NCBI RefSeq assembly: GCF_016545825.1
Contig: NC_052613.1
Coordinates: 45,986,112-46,050,111, forward strand
DNA: 64,000 nucleotides
Direction of reading: 5' to 3'
DNA from: Eucalyptus grandis
Lineage: Eukaryota > Streptophyta > Magnoliopsida > Myrtales > Myrtaceae
Under the pieces are notes generated by a model. It had not been told where the DNA came from. It ran no database searches and saw only the letters and a program-made list of their open reading frames with translations. The position numbers and the translations under genes were made by a program. Numbering within the stretch: position 1 is the stretch's first letter; each line of letters starts with the position of its first letter. Of this stretch, positions 35,769 through 47,034 are shown piece after piece.

Positions 35769-38700
35769 CTACACTTTCCGAGCCAGGGTCCTCTGCTTTG
35801 TTGCATGCTGAACAACCTTTTCCTCCACAGGAAGGCCTTTTCGCCGCCTCACGGCATCAATCAGCTTTCTTGCTGTATTCTGAAGTACACTAGAACCATC
35901 TCCAAACTCCTCAATTTCCTCTTCAGTTTTGGGCACAAAGAAAGGATCCTCAGGAAGCGCTTCCCAGTGACTAAGTACTAGCAGAGCACTAGCAGCTCCA
36001 CCTGTCCATCTCCTTAGCTCATCTGCAAAGCCAAAACTTTCAGCAACTGGAACATATGCGTTGACTGTGAACAACGGTGACCCTTCCTGCATTTCCTCCT
36101 TCAGAACATGAGCCCTTCTCCTACCCAAAACAGCATACATTGATCCCAAGTTTTCGGTTGGAGTGTTTAACTCACAGAAATACAGGGCTTCAACAAGTCG
36201 GGGTTTATTTCGGAGAACTGCTGCTCTACAGGCATCTTTGACTGCCGCCATAACTTGCCCAGTGAAGATGGCGTGCTGCTCAGGCTGCTGATTATTTTCA
36301 GGTTCACCAGATTTGCCCGCCAAAGGAGAAATATAGGCCTCAACAACAAAAGCTAAGCCCCACATTGGTTCATCACACAAGGGGCCAGATGACGTAGCCA
36401 GTTGAAAACCAGATACGATACCACTCTCAAGACTCTTTGCTTCATCGTACAATTCTTGATTAGATTCTACAAATTGCTCTGCAGCTATATTATCACAATC
36501 AGGAGTATCCAGAAAGCCTAATTTCTCAGATACATAGGCCGACCCTCGAATGAGAACAGATTTATCAGAAATCGTTCTCTTGAAGTCTGGAGTGAAGAGT
36601 ATATTTGGACCAACATGCCTAGGCCCAAGTGACCAAATCCTCCTAAGGAGCTTAAGCCACTTTGCTCTACATTTATCAGCACGATCCTTGTCGTTCTCAG
36701 CCGCTGAGTTGATGTCACTATCTATCGCATCTATTATACGTTTCTTAAGTACTTCAGTTGGATTTTCCTTTTCCTTCGTTCCTGGTTGCTGTGTTTCCAC
36801 TATTTTACTGCTCCATCCTTGCTTACCACCTATAACATCCCCAAGGAGGTCAGCACTTTCGTCAAGCACCTTAGTTAGCGCAGGCGGCAGTTTCATGACT
36901 TGCACTCGAATATCACACCTTCCATTCGGAGTAGTCTTCTCAACATAATCTGAGCTCTTAGATAATGACTTCAGGTTTTCTAGTGGATTGGATTGATCAC
37001 CCTCAATAGTCTCTTTATAGGAAACGAGGGGCGGTGAGACTTCTAATCTTACCTTAGCAAACCTCTCCTTCAAATCCTTTATGCACCTCTCTAGATGAAC
37101 CTCTCCAGCAGCAGACAGCACATGTTCACCTCTACCAGAAACACTGACTTCTACAAATGGGTCTGCTCGATTCAGAAGCCTCAATCCTCTCATAAGCGAA
37201 CCCATATCTGCTGGGTCAGATGGCTCAATTGCCACTCGGAGGGTTGGAGCAACTTGGAAAGCCATGCTTGAGAAGGGCCAACAGTTCATAGTGGATGAAA
37301 GGGTCGCACTTTTCAATATATGCTGACCAAGGCCGCGGATGGCTACAATATTCCCTGCCTTTGCACAAGAAACGGGCTTTAAGCCTTGACCCATCATCAA
37401 GTACAATGAATGCAACTCAGCTACCTGCACATGCTTTTGCTTCGATTCTCCCTTGAGGGGATCATACAAAGCCGAAAGCACAAAAACTCTCTGCCCTGAA
37501 GAAAGAACCCCGCTAAAAATCCTAGCAAACGCAAGAAAGCACTCATCTGATTCTCCACCTGGGCCTTCATCATTTGCATTGTTCAGCACTTCCCCCTGTG
37601 GACCTCTTAGAGGTAGCATTTTCATTGGGATAGCAAACATCTTGGATACAAATGCAACACATGGTGCGTCGGAGCTACCATCACAATTCTCAACAGATCT
37701 TCTAACAAGTTCTGCCTCTGCAAGAACGTCTGAGTCAACTCCACTATCTAGAACTTCTCTCTTAGGAAGCAATCGTGAGACACGAAATGATTGCGCAGCA
37801 ATTGGATCCGGCATAAACCTAACAACCATGGATAAAATTGCATCGGAAAGAGGAAGCCAGCGGCTCATTATAGCTTGCAGCATTACTTTAGGGTCCTTAT
37901 TCCGGAGCTCACGAGGGGGTATGGATAAATTAAACGATTTGATGAGCTTCTCAAGCATCTCCTTCTCCCCATCAGGTTCTAGAGCTGCCTGGTAAACCTT
38001 CCAAAGTGGCTCCAGCACAAACTGGACAAACATGGGTTTAGCCTTATTGCTTCCTCCACCTAATGCCTTCTTGCCCACTATCATCTTCGTTTTGTTATTG
38101 TAGTACCTCGGACCCCAAAGTGCTTTCTGCAGTGTGGCCACACTGGCTCCGAGCTTCGAAGCATAAAACTCAGCAAACTCATTAATACTAAAGCCCCACC
38201 CATCTAATGCACACACGAACGCCACATTCCCTTTCTGGGGTTGAAAGGTATCTTCCTCATCGTCCTCAATCAACTGCAGATTATCGTCATCGACCACGCC
38301 GCCCGCGGAAACCGCGAGCATCGAGTCCACGTCCGACAAGTACTTCTCCGACTTATAAGTGCTCACGATCCCATTAACCTCATGGACTATCCTCAACAAC
38401 CTATTGTAAGCCTCCATGGGGCTCAGCTTCAGCTCACAGATCAACCTATCGATCTTGTTGAGCACCAAGCAAGGAGTGAGCTTCTCGATCCAAGCCTGGC
38501 GCAGCACGGCGTGGGTTTGGATGTGGACGCCCTCCACGGCGTCCACCAGCACCAGCGCCCCATCGCTCAACCGGGCGGCGGTGGACACCTCGCTGCAGAA
38601 GTCCATGTGGCCGGGGGAGTCGATGAGATTGACCGAGTAGTCCCTATAGGTGAGAGCAATCGAGGAGCTCTTCATCGTGATGGCACGCCTCTGCTCCTCG

Positions 38701-38861
38701 TCTAGAAAATCCATGAACCGGAGCTTACCTGCGAGCTTCGGGTGGAGCAGGCCGCCGCCGCAGGACGCGATCAGGTGGTCGGCGAGGGTGGTCTTGCCGT
38801 GGTCGACGTGGGCGAGGATGCAGATGTTCCGGACCTTCCTGGCGTCGCCGGAATCGCCCAT
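35769..38861 (-). CDS. EFL1: EFL1 (elongation factor-like GTPase 1), intronless
   Basis: The protein has 1030 residues from the ATG at 38861. The frame is open to 38894, but the upstream codon there is TTG, so MGDSGDARKVRNICIL is the natural start. GTPase motifs are AHVDHGKT (residues 17-24, P-loop), DSPGH (81-85) and NKID (135-138). The rest follows the EF-2 domain plan: a long insert in the middle, RGEHVLSAAGEVHLE in the domain III-IV region, and a C-terminal domain with YVPVAESFGFADELR near 950. EFL1 (Ria1 in yeast) uses GTP hydrolysis with SBDS to release eIF6/Tif6 from cytoplasmic pre-60S subunits, allowing 60S subunits to join translation. It is a single uninterrupted exon. The C-terminal end RTLARKV is intact. 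Its last 100 codons and flank are duplicated at 25239-26300. EF-2 itself is excluded by length and by the internal insert. Confidence 0.97.
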   Translation of the reverse strand: MGDSGDARKVRNICILAHVDHGKTTLADHLIASCGGGLLHPKLAGKLRFMDFLDEEQRRAITMKSSSIALTYRDYSVNLIDSPGHMDFCSEVSTAARLSDGALVLVDAVEGVHIQTHAVLRQAWIEKLTPCLVLNKIDRLICELKLSPMEAYNRLLRIVHEVNGIVSTYKSEKYLSDVDSMLAVSAGGVVDDDNLQLIEDDEEDTFQPQKGNVAFVCALDGWGFSINEFAEFYASKLGASVATLQKALWGPRYYNNKTKMIVGKKALGGGSNKAKPMFVQFVLEPLWKVYQAALEPDGEKEMLEKLIKSFNLSIPPRELRNKDPKVMLQAIMSRWLPLSDAILSMVVRFMPDPIAAQSFRVSRLLPKREVLDSGVDSDVLAEAELVRRSVENCDGSSDAPCVAFVSKMFAIPMKMLPLRGPQGEVLNNANDEGPGGESDECFLAFARIFSGVLSSGQRVFVLSALYDPLKGESKQKHVQVAELHSLYLMMGQGLKPVSCAKAGNIVAIRGLGQHILKSATLSSTMNCWPFSSMAFQVAPTLRVAIEPSDPADMGSLMRGLRLLNRADPFVEVSVSGRGEHVLSAAGEVHLERCIKDLKERFAKVRLEVSPPLVSYKETIEGDQSNPLENLKSLSKSSDYVEKTTPNGRCDIRVQVMKLPPALTKVLDESADLLGDVIGGKQGWSSKIVETQQPGTKEKENPTEVLKKRIIDAIDSDINSAAENDKDRADKCRAKWLKLLRRIWSLGPRHVGPNILFTPDFKRTISDKSVLIRGSAYVSEKLGFLDTPDCDNIAAEQFVESNQELYDEAKSLESGIVSGFQLATSSGPLCDEPMWGLAFVVEAYISPLAGKSGEPENNQQPEQHAIFTGQVMAAVKDACRAAVLRNKPRLVEALYFCELNTPTENLGSMYAVLGRRRAHVLKEEMQEGSPLFTVNAYVPVAESFGFADELRRWTGGAASALLVLSHWEALPEDPFFVPKTEEEIEEFGDGSSVLQNTARKLIDAVRRRKGLPVEEKVVQHATKQRTLARKV

Positions 38862-40798
38862 CTTTTCTTCTTTCTGCTCCTGCCCTCGAAGCAACGTCGA
38901 ATCGCGAAGAGGGGAGGGGAGAGCTCCTGCGAATTGGGAAGACGGAGCCGGGATGGGCCGCGGCGGCGTTCAAGCGGCGACCTTTGGCGGCGAGGTTCGA
39001 GGAGATGGAGGTGGCGGCGGAGGATCGAACTGGTTCGATTCGGTTGGGGCTGGTTCTTCTTCGGTTGCGTGAATCATTGTGGTTTTGGGTTTTTGGGGGA
39101 AATCAGGACGAGGAGTAAGAAAGGAAATAAATATAAAACATTTAAAATTTAGGTAATAACAATTTTTTATAAAATAATCACCAGAAATTACTATAAAAAA
39201 GAGCAAATCTCGTTTGTTAACTTTAAATCCTTTTAAATGTAAGTATAACGAACTTTTTACGAAATAATCACGGAAAATTATTATGAATTATGATTTGAGA
39301 ATTCATTTCTCCAGATTATTGCAATATCGTTTTAAAGGAATCGGTAAATTTTACGGCTTGTGTATTTTGTTCTTGCCCAAAAAAGAACTAAAAAGGCCCT
39401 AGAATTTTTAGAAATTGTAGGTTTTTTGTTTCTACTCACTAAAGTAAATAATGAGTATGCTCCTTTTAATAATTTGAGGTGAGGGTATGTAAAAACGACA
39501 CACAAATGGTATGGAGAACCAAAGTCTCAAACTTGACAATTGCAAAGTGAAATTAAATGATTCATGATGAGATTTGCAGTAAATATAAAAATTAGTATTC
39601 GATGCATATATATTAGATTAAAAAAACGGGTGATTATTACATCATATTACTAGAAGACTTGTACAATGCATGGAACTTAAAAAATCATTCTTTTTACTTG
39701 AATGATATTATGCAATTTAATTATAATATTTGAGTTATATTGCTTTTGTATGACCAATGTCAGTAATTTGATCTAAAATTTTCTTTTACTTAATCCAAAT
39801 AATCTTCGAAGGATGTAATTTGTGCCGATTTAATATACATCTATTGTACTTTATGTATATATTCTATCTTTAATATTATTTTGTAAAAGAATATTATACG
39901 TAACACTTCCGCATGAGCTTAAATGCTCTCATCAACTGAAAAAGAAAAAAAAGGAAATGTATACATTTTTTTCTCTATGCACACATTTTAGCTTGTTTTG
40001 GTAGGGATCCCCTGTCATTCTCTATTTGCTGAATGGGCAAATATGGACGGGCTCAGGCGGGGCTTGCTCGAGTCCGAACCTTAAGAGGCTCGGCCCAAGG
40101 AAAAACATGGACGGGTCAGCCCATCTGGCCACGTTTCTGTTTCTATTTTTTTTTAAAATTCAGTTTAAAAATAAACAAAACTGAAAAATAAAGGGAAAAT
40201 GATTTTAGGACTTCGCGTTAATTCATTTTATTACTTTAGCTATGAGTTTCATGGTATCTTTTTTTCCTATTACTTCAAAATCTCAACAATTATTGTGCTT
40301 GTACAAACATATGAATGAAAACATCTGATTCTGCACGCATGAAAGAAACTACAACCCAAAAAATCTTCATATACATAATTTATCAAAATATGGCCAACCT
40401 CGGATATCAATGATAATTTAATCTCCCTCATCAAAAATAAGAGCGTAGCCAATTCGTACATTCTTTATGCTATTGACATACAGGATAACACGTATGTTGA
40501 CACCAAAATTTTGACGATCCAATAGTTATTAATTACATAGAAAATTAAGGATTAATTTTTTAATCCCTAAACAAAAAATTAGAATTAAATTTCATAGCAT
40601 GTAGTTTTAGAAGCATTCATTATTTAGTTTATATTTTTCAATTAATTGCATTAGCATTGGACCGGTGGTCAACGGTTTTGAGCTTAAAAATTAATAAATA
40701 TTGAGCCCATGAAAGGATAGAAAATTCGGCTAAGCTCAGGGGAGGTGGTAGCCAAAATTCATAGGCTTGAAGGGCTTTAATTAGCCTAATTTGAACTC
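38862..40798. other. EFL1 upstream region and intergenic stretch
   Basis: The first 220 bases are GC-rich and probably hold the 5' untranslated region and promoter of EFL1. The rest is AT-rich. A short GC-rich segment at 40040-40125 and an AT block at 40140-40230 resemble parts of the tandem unit that follows (41227-41340), which suggests a partial third unit. No gene is seen. Confidence 0.5.
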
Positions 40799-41433
40799 CT
40801 ATCTAATGTTTGTTAACATCTAGATATAATACATATTCAAATCAAATGTTATCCAAATGAGTGTTTGACATCCATCAAAAAAATTGGATTAGACATCGAA
40901 AAGATCTCCTAACATAGATTGGCAGGTTTACTGCCTAGGTCCATCACAACTACCTATGCCACCTAATGGAAAAAAAAAAAAAAAACCAACACCATTCGCC
41001 TCTATTTCAACCCATATTGTGTCATGACTTTGCTATGTTTCTTGCTCGTCCCTCTTCTTTGTCTTGCACCTCTCTCTTTATATCGTCCTTCTCCATTGCA
41101 CCCTCATTTGTTCTCTTTACCTTGTTGTCATCGCTGTCAAGAAGGCAAGGTGGCAATGAGACAAGCCCTTGATCTAGGCTTAGATCGAGCATTAACTTCA
41201 TTTCAATTCGTCCATGCCTGCGGTCATCGGGCCACCTCTCAATTTTTATTTTTTAAAATTCCAACTTCAAAAATGAATAAAATTAAAAAAAAAAATGAAG
41301 GAAAAATAAATTTAGGACCTTGTGTCATTTCATTTTAATAATTTACCTCATTGGTTACATTTGGTCGTTCAAATATTTTTATCGGACAGGATAAGGTCAT
41401 ATAGGATAAAGAAATAATGGAATTTTGAATCTT
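40799..41433. repeat. Tandem duplication, first unit
   Basis: The unit begins CTATCTAATGTTTGTTAAC and recurs from 41434 with an offset of about 635 bases. It contains TTGGCAGGTTTACTGCCTAG, TTGTGTCATGACTTTGCTATG and a CT-rich stretch (CTTGCACCTCTCTCTTTATA). The site TAGAT at 41181-41185 is the uninterrupted equivalent of the place where a solo LTR entered the second unit. Confidence 0.9.
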
Positions 41434-44220
41434 CTATCTAATGTTTGTTAACATCTAGATATAATACATATTCAAATCAAATGTTATCCAAATGAGTGTT
41501 TGACATCCATAAAAAAAAAAAGGATTAAACATTGAAAAAGATCTCCCAACATGGATTGGCAGGTTTACTGCCTAGGTTTGTCACAACCACCTTAGTCGTC
41601 TGAATGGAAAAAAAAAAAAAAAACCAACACCATTTGCCTCTACTCTAATCCATATTGTGTCATGACTTTGCTATGTTTATTGCTCATCCCTCTTCTTTGT
41701 CTTGCACCTCTCTCTTTATATCGTCCTTCTCCATTGCACCTTCATTTGTTCTCTTTACCTTGTTGTCATCGCTGGCAAGAAGGCAAGGTGGCAATGAGAC
41801 AAACCCTTGATCTAGGGCTTAGATTGTGACATCCAAAATTTTCGTATTGTTTTATTAAATTAATCGGACATTTCATTGACGCGTCTATGGGTTGTTCTCG
41901 GAGGGGCGATCACTCTCGAGATAACCTTCTAGGTGGCCATTAAAGAATATTAAGGCAATAGACTTGAGAATTCGACCAGAATCGGCTTCGATCGTGTTCA
42001 TCTTTAGGGTCATTACGGTACGCTTAAGAATCGAATTAAGATCGGAGATAGGTCGGTTCAACCGAGATGTGTGGCCGATCATGGGTGACTCCACTAAATT
42101 GGAAAATTCTCGTCGTAGGCACTAATTTGATTTTTCTATCGTTTTGGTACCTTGTGTCCGTAATTGAATCCTCGAGATTTTCACGATAATCAAGAGTCGC
42201 CATTGAGTCAAGTGGGTTCATAGTGGCTCGAAGAAAATTGACCACGAGTCATTTGCACTTAAAAAGTTCTGAAAACTACCCAGTAGTCTAGGTCACGCTA
42301 AAAGTGCGCGGAGTGAAATTAACCGTCAATTTGAGTCGATTTCAAAATCGAAAGTTCGGTTATGTCACAAAGCTATTTTAGGAACATCAACTCGATCTCG
42401 AAAGATTTTTCGGAGGTATTGAGATTTTTACGAAAAATCGTTGCGGACACTGCGAAAATCAACGAAATTTGGATAGGCCAAATTAAAGGAAATTTGGATT
42501 TCTAGGCCGAGCCTTTGAGTGCCAAGGACTTGCAGAAGATTGTATGAGATTTTCCTTCAGAGAAATTGGACCTCAATTTGGAGAGATTGGAATTGAAATT
42601 TAGTTCGAACTTAGTTAAAATCGAATCTTAAGATGGGGGTGTGCAACATTGGAATCAATATGGATTTTTGGTGGATTCTTGAGTGAGGAAAAATGCGAGC
42701 CGATCAATGAATGATCAATTGAATTTGTGAGAATCAATGAGATGAAATCAAGGGATTTAGAACCAATTGAGGCATCTCTCTCTCAATTTCGTAACCCCCT
42801 TTAGCCTGCTGAAAATTGAATGGCAGGATGTTATATAGGCATTTGAAGGCCAAGTATTTTTACATGTACTAAGAGTAATTTTTGGAAGATATTTTTGTGA
42901 AATATCCAACCAAGTGGAGCCCAACTCTCACTCATCTCTATCCATCTCTTTCCCCTCACCTTCTCAACCGATCGGACTCTCCCTCCCCTTTTCATTTTCG
43001 TGCGACACCTCAATGAATAGCTGATGTTGAAGACCGGCAGCTCTTTCCTTTGAAAATTGAAGCCCACGTTCCTCTACTTCACCGATTCTACCAGCCACAC
43101 GCCAGCCCCACTACCGTTGGTCTCCTTCGGTCAAAACTCCTCTCGCTGGCCTTGGTGGTTGACTGGCAGCATTCACGAAGCCTTGAAGACCGAAACTCCA
43201 CCGAGCGAAGCCTCCACCGAAGCAGTTTCTTCTTTGTTGCTGCCATTTGGCCGTAAGCCAACAATCGGTGTCCTCCTCTCCACACGGCAAGAAATTCAAG
43301 CGGACATCTCCACGGTTCTTCGTCCATCCATCCGCATGAACAACAACCCACCGAAGAAGAAGAGATCTCTACGCGTCCGCTCCTTCCAATTCTGAGTCGA
43401 CCGAGCAAACCCCCTGCAGCTCATGCAAGATTTTCCTCCACTGTTGACTTCATTGAATCCCCCGCTTGCTGCCTCGTTCACGTCACCTCCATTTCTCCTT
43501 CGTGTAGCTCAGTTGCCGAAGCAATTGACTGGCTGAAGTCACAGCACCCTCCAGCGAAGACCGAAGCAGCCCACACAAATTTCTCTTCGTGGATTGCGGC
43601 CCAACTCTACAGCCCAGCGAAGCCAAAAGTCTTCAGTCCACCTTCAGTTTAATTGCTCGGTCCATCTTCAGCAGCATCAGCCCAGCAAATTTTAAATATC
43701 TTGGGCCGCTCAGATTCAGTCCATTTGGGCCGTAAGTCAGGCCCAGCGAATTCAGCTTTGAAGCCCAGCAAAATTAGAGACCCGCGAGGACAGCCCATTC
43801 AAGGCCCGTTCAGTCAAGTGAAGCCCAGTCCAGTGCAAGAACAAATCTCAATTGGACTGAGATTTGTTGGGCCAAGGTCAAGGCTCGGTCCAAGCTGCTG
43901 GTGTCGTCGAAAGTTCGATTTCGGCCGCCGTCGCAGTGATTCGGTATCCGCTTTTGTCAAGTGAGTTTTACTCACTAATGCTTTATTAGTAGACTAATAT
44001 GCCTAAGGGTTAATTAGATTTAAATTAATTGCAATTAGGTGGATAGATTAGACTAAAATAATTAAATTAGAGACTTGTTAATGCATGTTAGTTAAATTGA
44101 TGGTGTAATTAGTAAGTAGACATGTCCTATTAATTATTGAATGCATCTTGGGATTTTCTCGTCCCTTATCGGGTATTATTTAAGCAATTCAGGCCTAGAA
44201 GGAATTTTTAGGAATTTAAT

Positions 44221-44527
44221 ATTAATTTTCGAAATTAATTTAATTATTTATTTATTTCTCGGAAATTCAACTTGGAATGGCCAGTGACCAGGATTTTATG
44301 CTGATGATCGTGGTGCAGTCCGTTTATTTAATTGAGCTTTATATTGTGCTAAATTGAATTTATCGTATTTATTTATTTAATTTTCGAAATTAATTATTTA
44401 TTTAATTATTTTCCGGAAATTCACCCGGGATGGCCGGTGACCGGAATTTCGTGCTGATTATCGTGGTGCAATCCGTTTATTTATTTGAGCTCTACATTGC
44501 GCGGATTTGAATTGATTGTGCAAATTA
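44221..44527. repeat. Tandem repeat of about 153 bp inside the solo LTR
   Basis: Two units (about 44221-44373 and 44376-44527) share CGGAAATTCA, GATGGCC/AATGGCC with GTGACC, TCGTGGTGCA and TCCGTTTATTTA. Confidence 0.8.
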
Positions 44528-44679
44528 GGGATTTATCCCAAATTGAATTAAATTGAGTGATTGATTGGTTGATGGCCGAGTATGACTATTTAACATTGAT
44601 GAGCTGTAAAGCAGAGGGCACTATGAAAGTGAATTGGGGAAATTCTCGGCTGAAACCAATCATGACCGATGCAATGAGA

Positions 44680-44855
44680 CATACGTGGTTCGGTGATTAA
44701 AGGATATCACTGGTGAAAACGGCGCCTTAAAAAATGCACGAGTGTTGTCTATTACATGCAATAGTATGGACATACGTGGTTCGGTGAGGGAGAGTATCAT
44801 TGGTGAAAACGGCGCCTTAAAGAACGCACGAGTGCTGTCCATTATACACGACACC
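44680..44855. repeat. Tandem repeat of 91 bp inside the solo LTR
   Basis: Two units start CATACGTGGTTCGGTGA at 44680 and 44771, and both contain GGTGAAAACGGCGCCTTAAA and GCACGAGTG. Confidence 0.92.
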
Positions 44856-47012
44856 TTGGCAGAAGTAATGCCCGAGAGCACTAATGAAGCTCTGTGACTA
44901 AGTGTACTGCTGGGGGTGTGATGATGGGAAGTGAAGTGACCCAAGGATGGTTTAACTGACATGTGAATCGACTAGGTCGATTGATCAATGAGTTGATCCA
45001 GAGGTTGTGAATTGATTGAATGTTTTAATGCAATATATGAAGCATATGTGCATAACCTTAAATTGCAGGTTGGAAATTGATGCCAAGGTAAGTCATCTGA
45101 CTCGTGTTGTGCTAGGTAACCTGGTGGTGTATTGGTTTCCTAATCGAGTCTTAGGGGGTAGGACTCGCTGAGACATCATCTCATTGGTTGTTGTAAAAAC
45201 CAATTTCAGGCCCTTAGGCGGAAGATCTTTAAAAGGAGGATTCCAAGAAAAGCCTAGCGAGGAATCAGAGGAGGGTGAAGAGGATGATTTTGAGTACGAC
45301 CTGTAGAAGGATTGAGACCTCCCTCATTTTGAAAACCTTGTGAATATTTGTAGATTTGTTAAATCAGACCTTGGTGAATAGTAATGTAAAGTATAATGAA
45401 AGCTTTGTTATGCTATGTATAAAAGTGTGGTTATGAGTTTTCAATATGGAAAATGTAGCCTGCCGTTTTCTATCCCATTGTTTTTTGTTATGCAGGGATT
45501 TATAACCGCTTCCGCATGTGCTTAATAAAAGAAAGGGTCGGCGATACATAATCCTGGGATATCGCATTCTAAAATCGACCAAGTAGAAGGATGTGCGCGT
45601 GTCCGAGGATCGGGGCGTGACATAGATCGAGCATGAACTTTAGATTTCAATTAGTCCATGCTTGATCCTTGCCCTCAAGTCATCCTTTGGCCTGTTAGTA
45701 CTCGAGGTTGACCGAAGTTTATGTCCAGGCTATGTGTGACAGAGCTAGAAGCAACAATCTAAGGCGATGTCAATAGAGAGATCAATTGAGGAGAGCAAAT
45801 ATGTCACCTCAAAGTAAAGAGTGAATGGAATATGATCAAAGTCTCTCATAAAATTTGAAACTTCAATTATGGAATAGAGGAAGAAGAAGAAGAGAGTGAG
45901 ACCGTGGCCCAAATTCTAAAACTTCGTTTTTACTTTTAATTTTTTTTTTTTGTATGGATTTCACATATCTTATTTGGTCTATCTCACCCCTTACATGGGA
46001 TTTTTTAACCCAGATGATATCTAGTCATGTTCGGAATTTGTGGTACACCAAACATTGAATATAATAAAAGTTACCCTATTTGGAATTTCATATGTATGAC
46101 CAAACGCAGCCCATGGTTTTAGAATTTTAGCATAGCTCATCCTATTAGTGTTTGTAAAATTTAAATATCAGGGTGGAATTTTTAATAAAACATTCTTTTA
46201 TAGGTTGCTATACATATTATGGGTGGACCGGGCCTCAAGGTTCTTGCCCAGGCCCAGCCCGCCCACAGACCGAGGCTGGATCTTTTGTCCAGGCCAGCCC
46301 AACAGGCCTACAAATTCCAACAGAGCGGCTTGTCCGGGCGGGCCCGTGAGGTCTATATTATCCACCCAAAAGAACAGTAACAGCGGTAATCAACGCTGGT
46401 GCTAGCAATTGTGGACTCTTTCTCTGCACATAATTTTTACTGCTTCCTTGACTTTGAAACCATGTGCGAGCATTGAACGAGATCGAGAACTGATATTATT
46501 CATTTGCCCAGCCTATCTAGGCTAGAGCTATACGCAGGAAGCTAGCTCGCAGTGCCCAACACGGAGTGAATAGGGCATCTGCAGAAACCCAAACGGTTTA
46601 CACAAATCAACTGCAAGAAGACATCACAGTTAGCATGGACATCACTGTCGAAAACTGGCACGGATACGACCCTCCCATTAATTAACCCATTAATAATACG
46701 TAGGGGCCGTGTTGGGCAGTTGCTATTCAATTACATTAGTGACGGATGATCAAAGTTAGCAATGGGGCGGACAAGCACACAGGCCTCGTGGGTCCTCCAC
46801 TTTTAAGCCCTTAGCTTCCCTCATTCATGATAGACTGTGCCAATGATATGATGCAGACAGAAGCAAGGAAGATGTGTTTTGCCAAGGGTCGGCCTGGAGG
46901 AGAATCGGAACGACCCAGATCACGAAGCGAAAACGGAGTAGGGCGTCGACGTGGCGGTGGGTGAGAGCAATAAACCCTGGTTTTATTATCGGACATGAGC
47001 TGATGTTGCGAT

Positions 47013-47034
47013 AGAGAGAGAGAGAGAGAGAGAG
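47013..47034. repeat. (GA)n microsatellite
   Basis: About 11 GA units, followed by a purine-rich stretch to about 47065. Confidence 0.9.

Larger units (their letters stand above)
41825..45622 (+). mobile_element. 3.8-kb solo LTR (Gypsy-type) with TAGAT target duplication
   Basis: The element begins TGTGACATCC and ends GGGGCGTGACA. Both sides carry TAGAT (41820-41824 and 45623-45627), and the first tandem unit has the empty site. No retrotransposon protein domain is found, so it is a solo LTR. The great length and the TGTGACA terminus fit chromovirus-type (Tekay/Del-like) Gypsy LTRs, which is an inference. Reading frames inside (for example 43057-43395 and 43653-43964) are proline- and serine-rich without known motifs and are regarded as non-coding LTR sequence. 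Two internal tandem repeats are listed separately. The strand is provisional, taken from the terminus resemblance. Confidence 0.88.
41434..45660. repeat. Tandem duplication, second unit, split by a solo LTR
   Basis: Bases 41434-41824 match 40799-41185 and the match resumes after the LTR at 45623 (TAGATCGAGCATGAACTT against TAGATCGAGCATTAACTT), fading near 45660. Confidence 0.88.

Noticed and set aside
38862..38894. Extended N-terminus of EFL1
   Set aside because: The upstream codon is TTG, not ATG; the ATG at 38861 gives the N-terminus expected for the family.
37453..39072. Long plus-strand frames opposite EFL1
   Set aside because: They are antisense shadows of the conserved EFL1 coding sequence and have no motifs of their own.
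42831..43964. Several frames on both strands, 60-112 codons
   Set aside because: They lie inside the 3.8-kb solo LTR and lack any recognisable domain.
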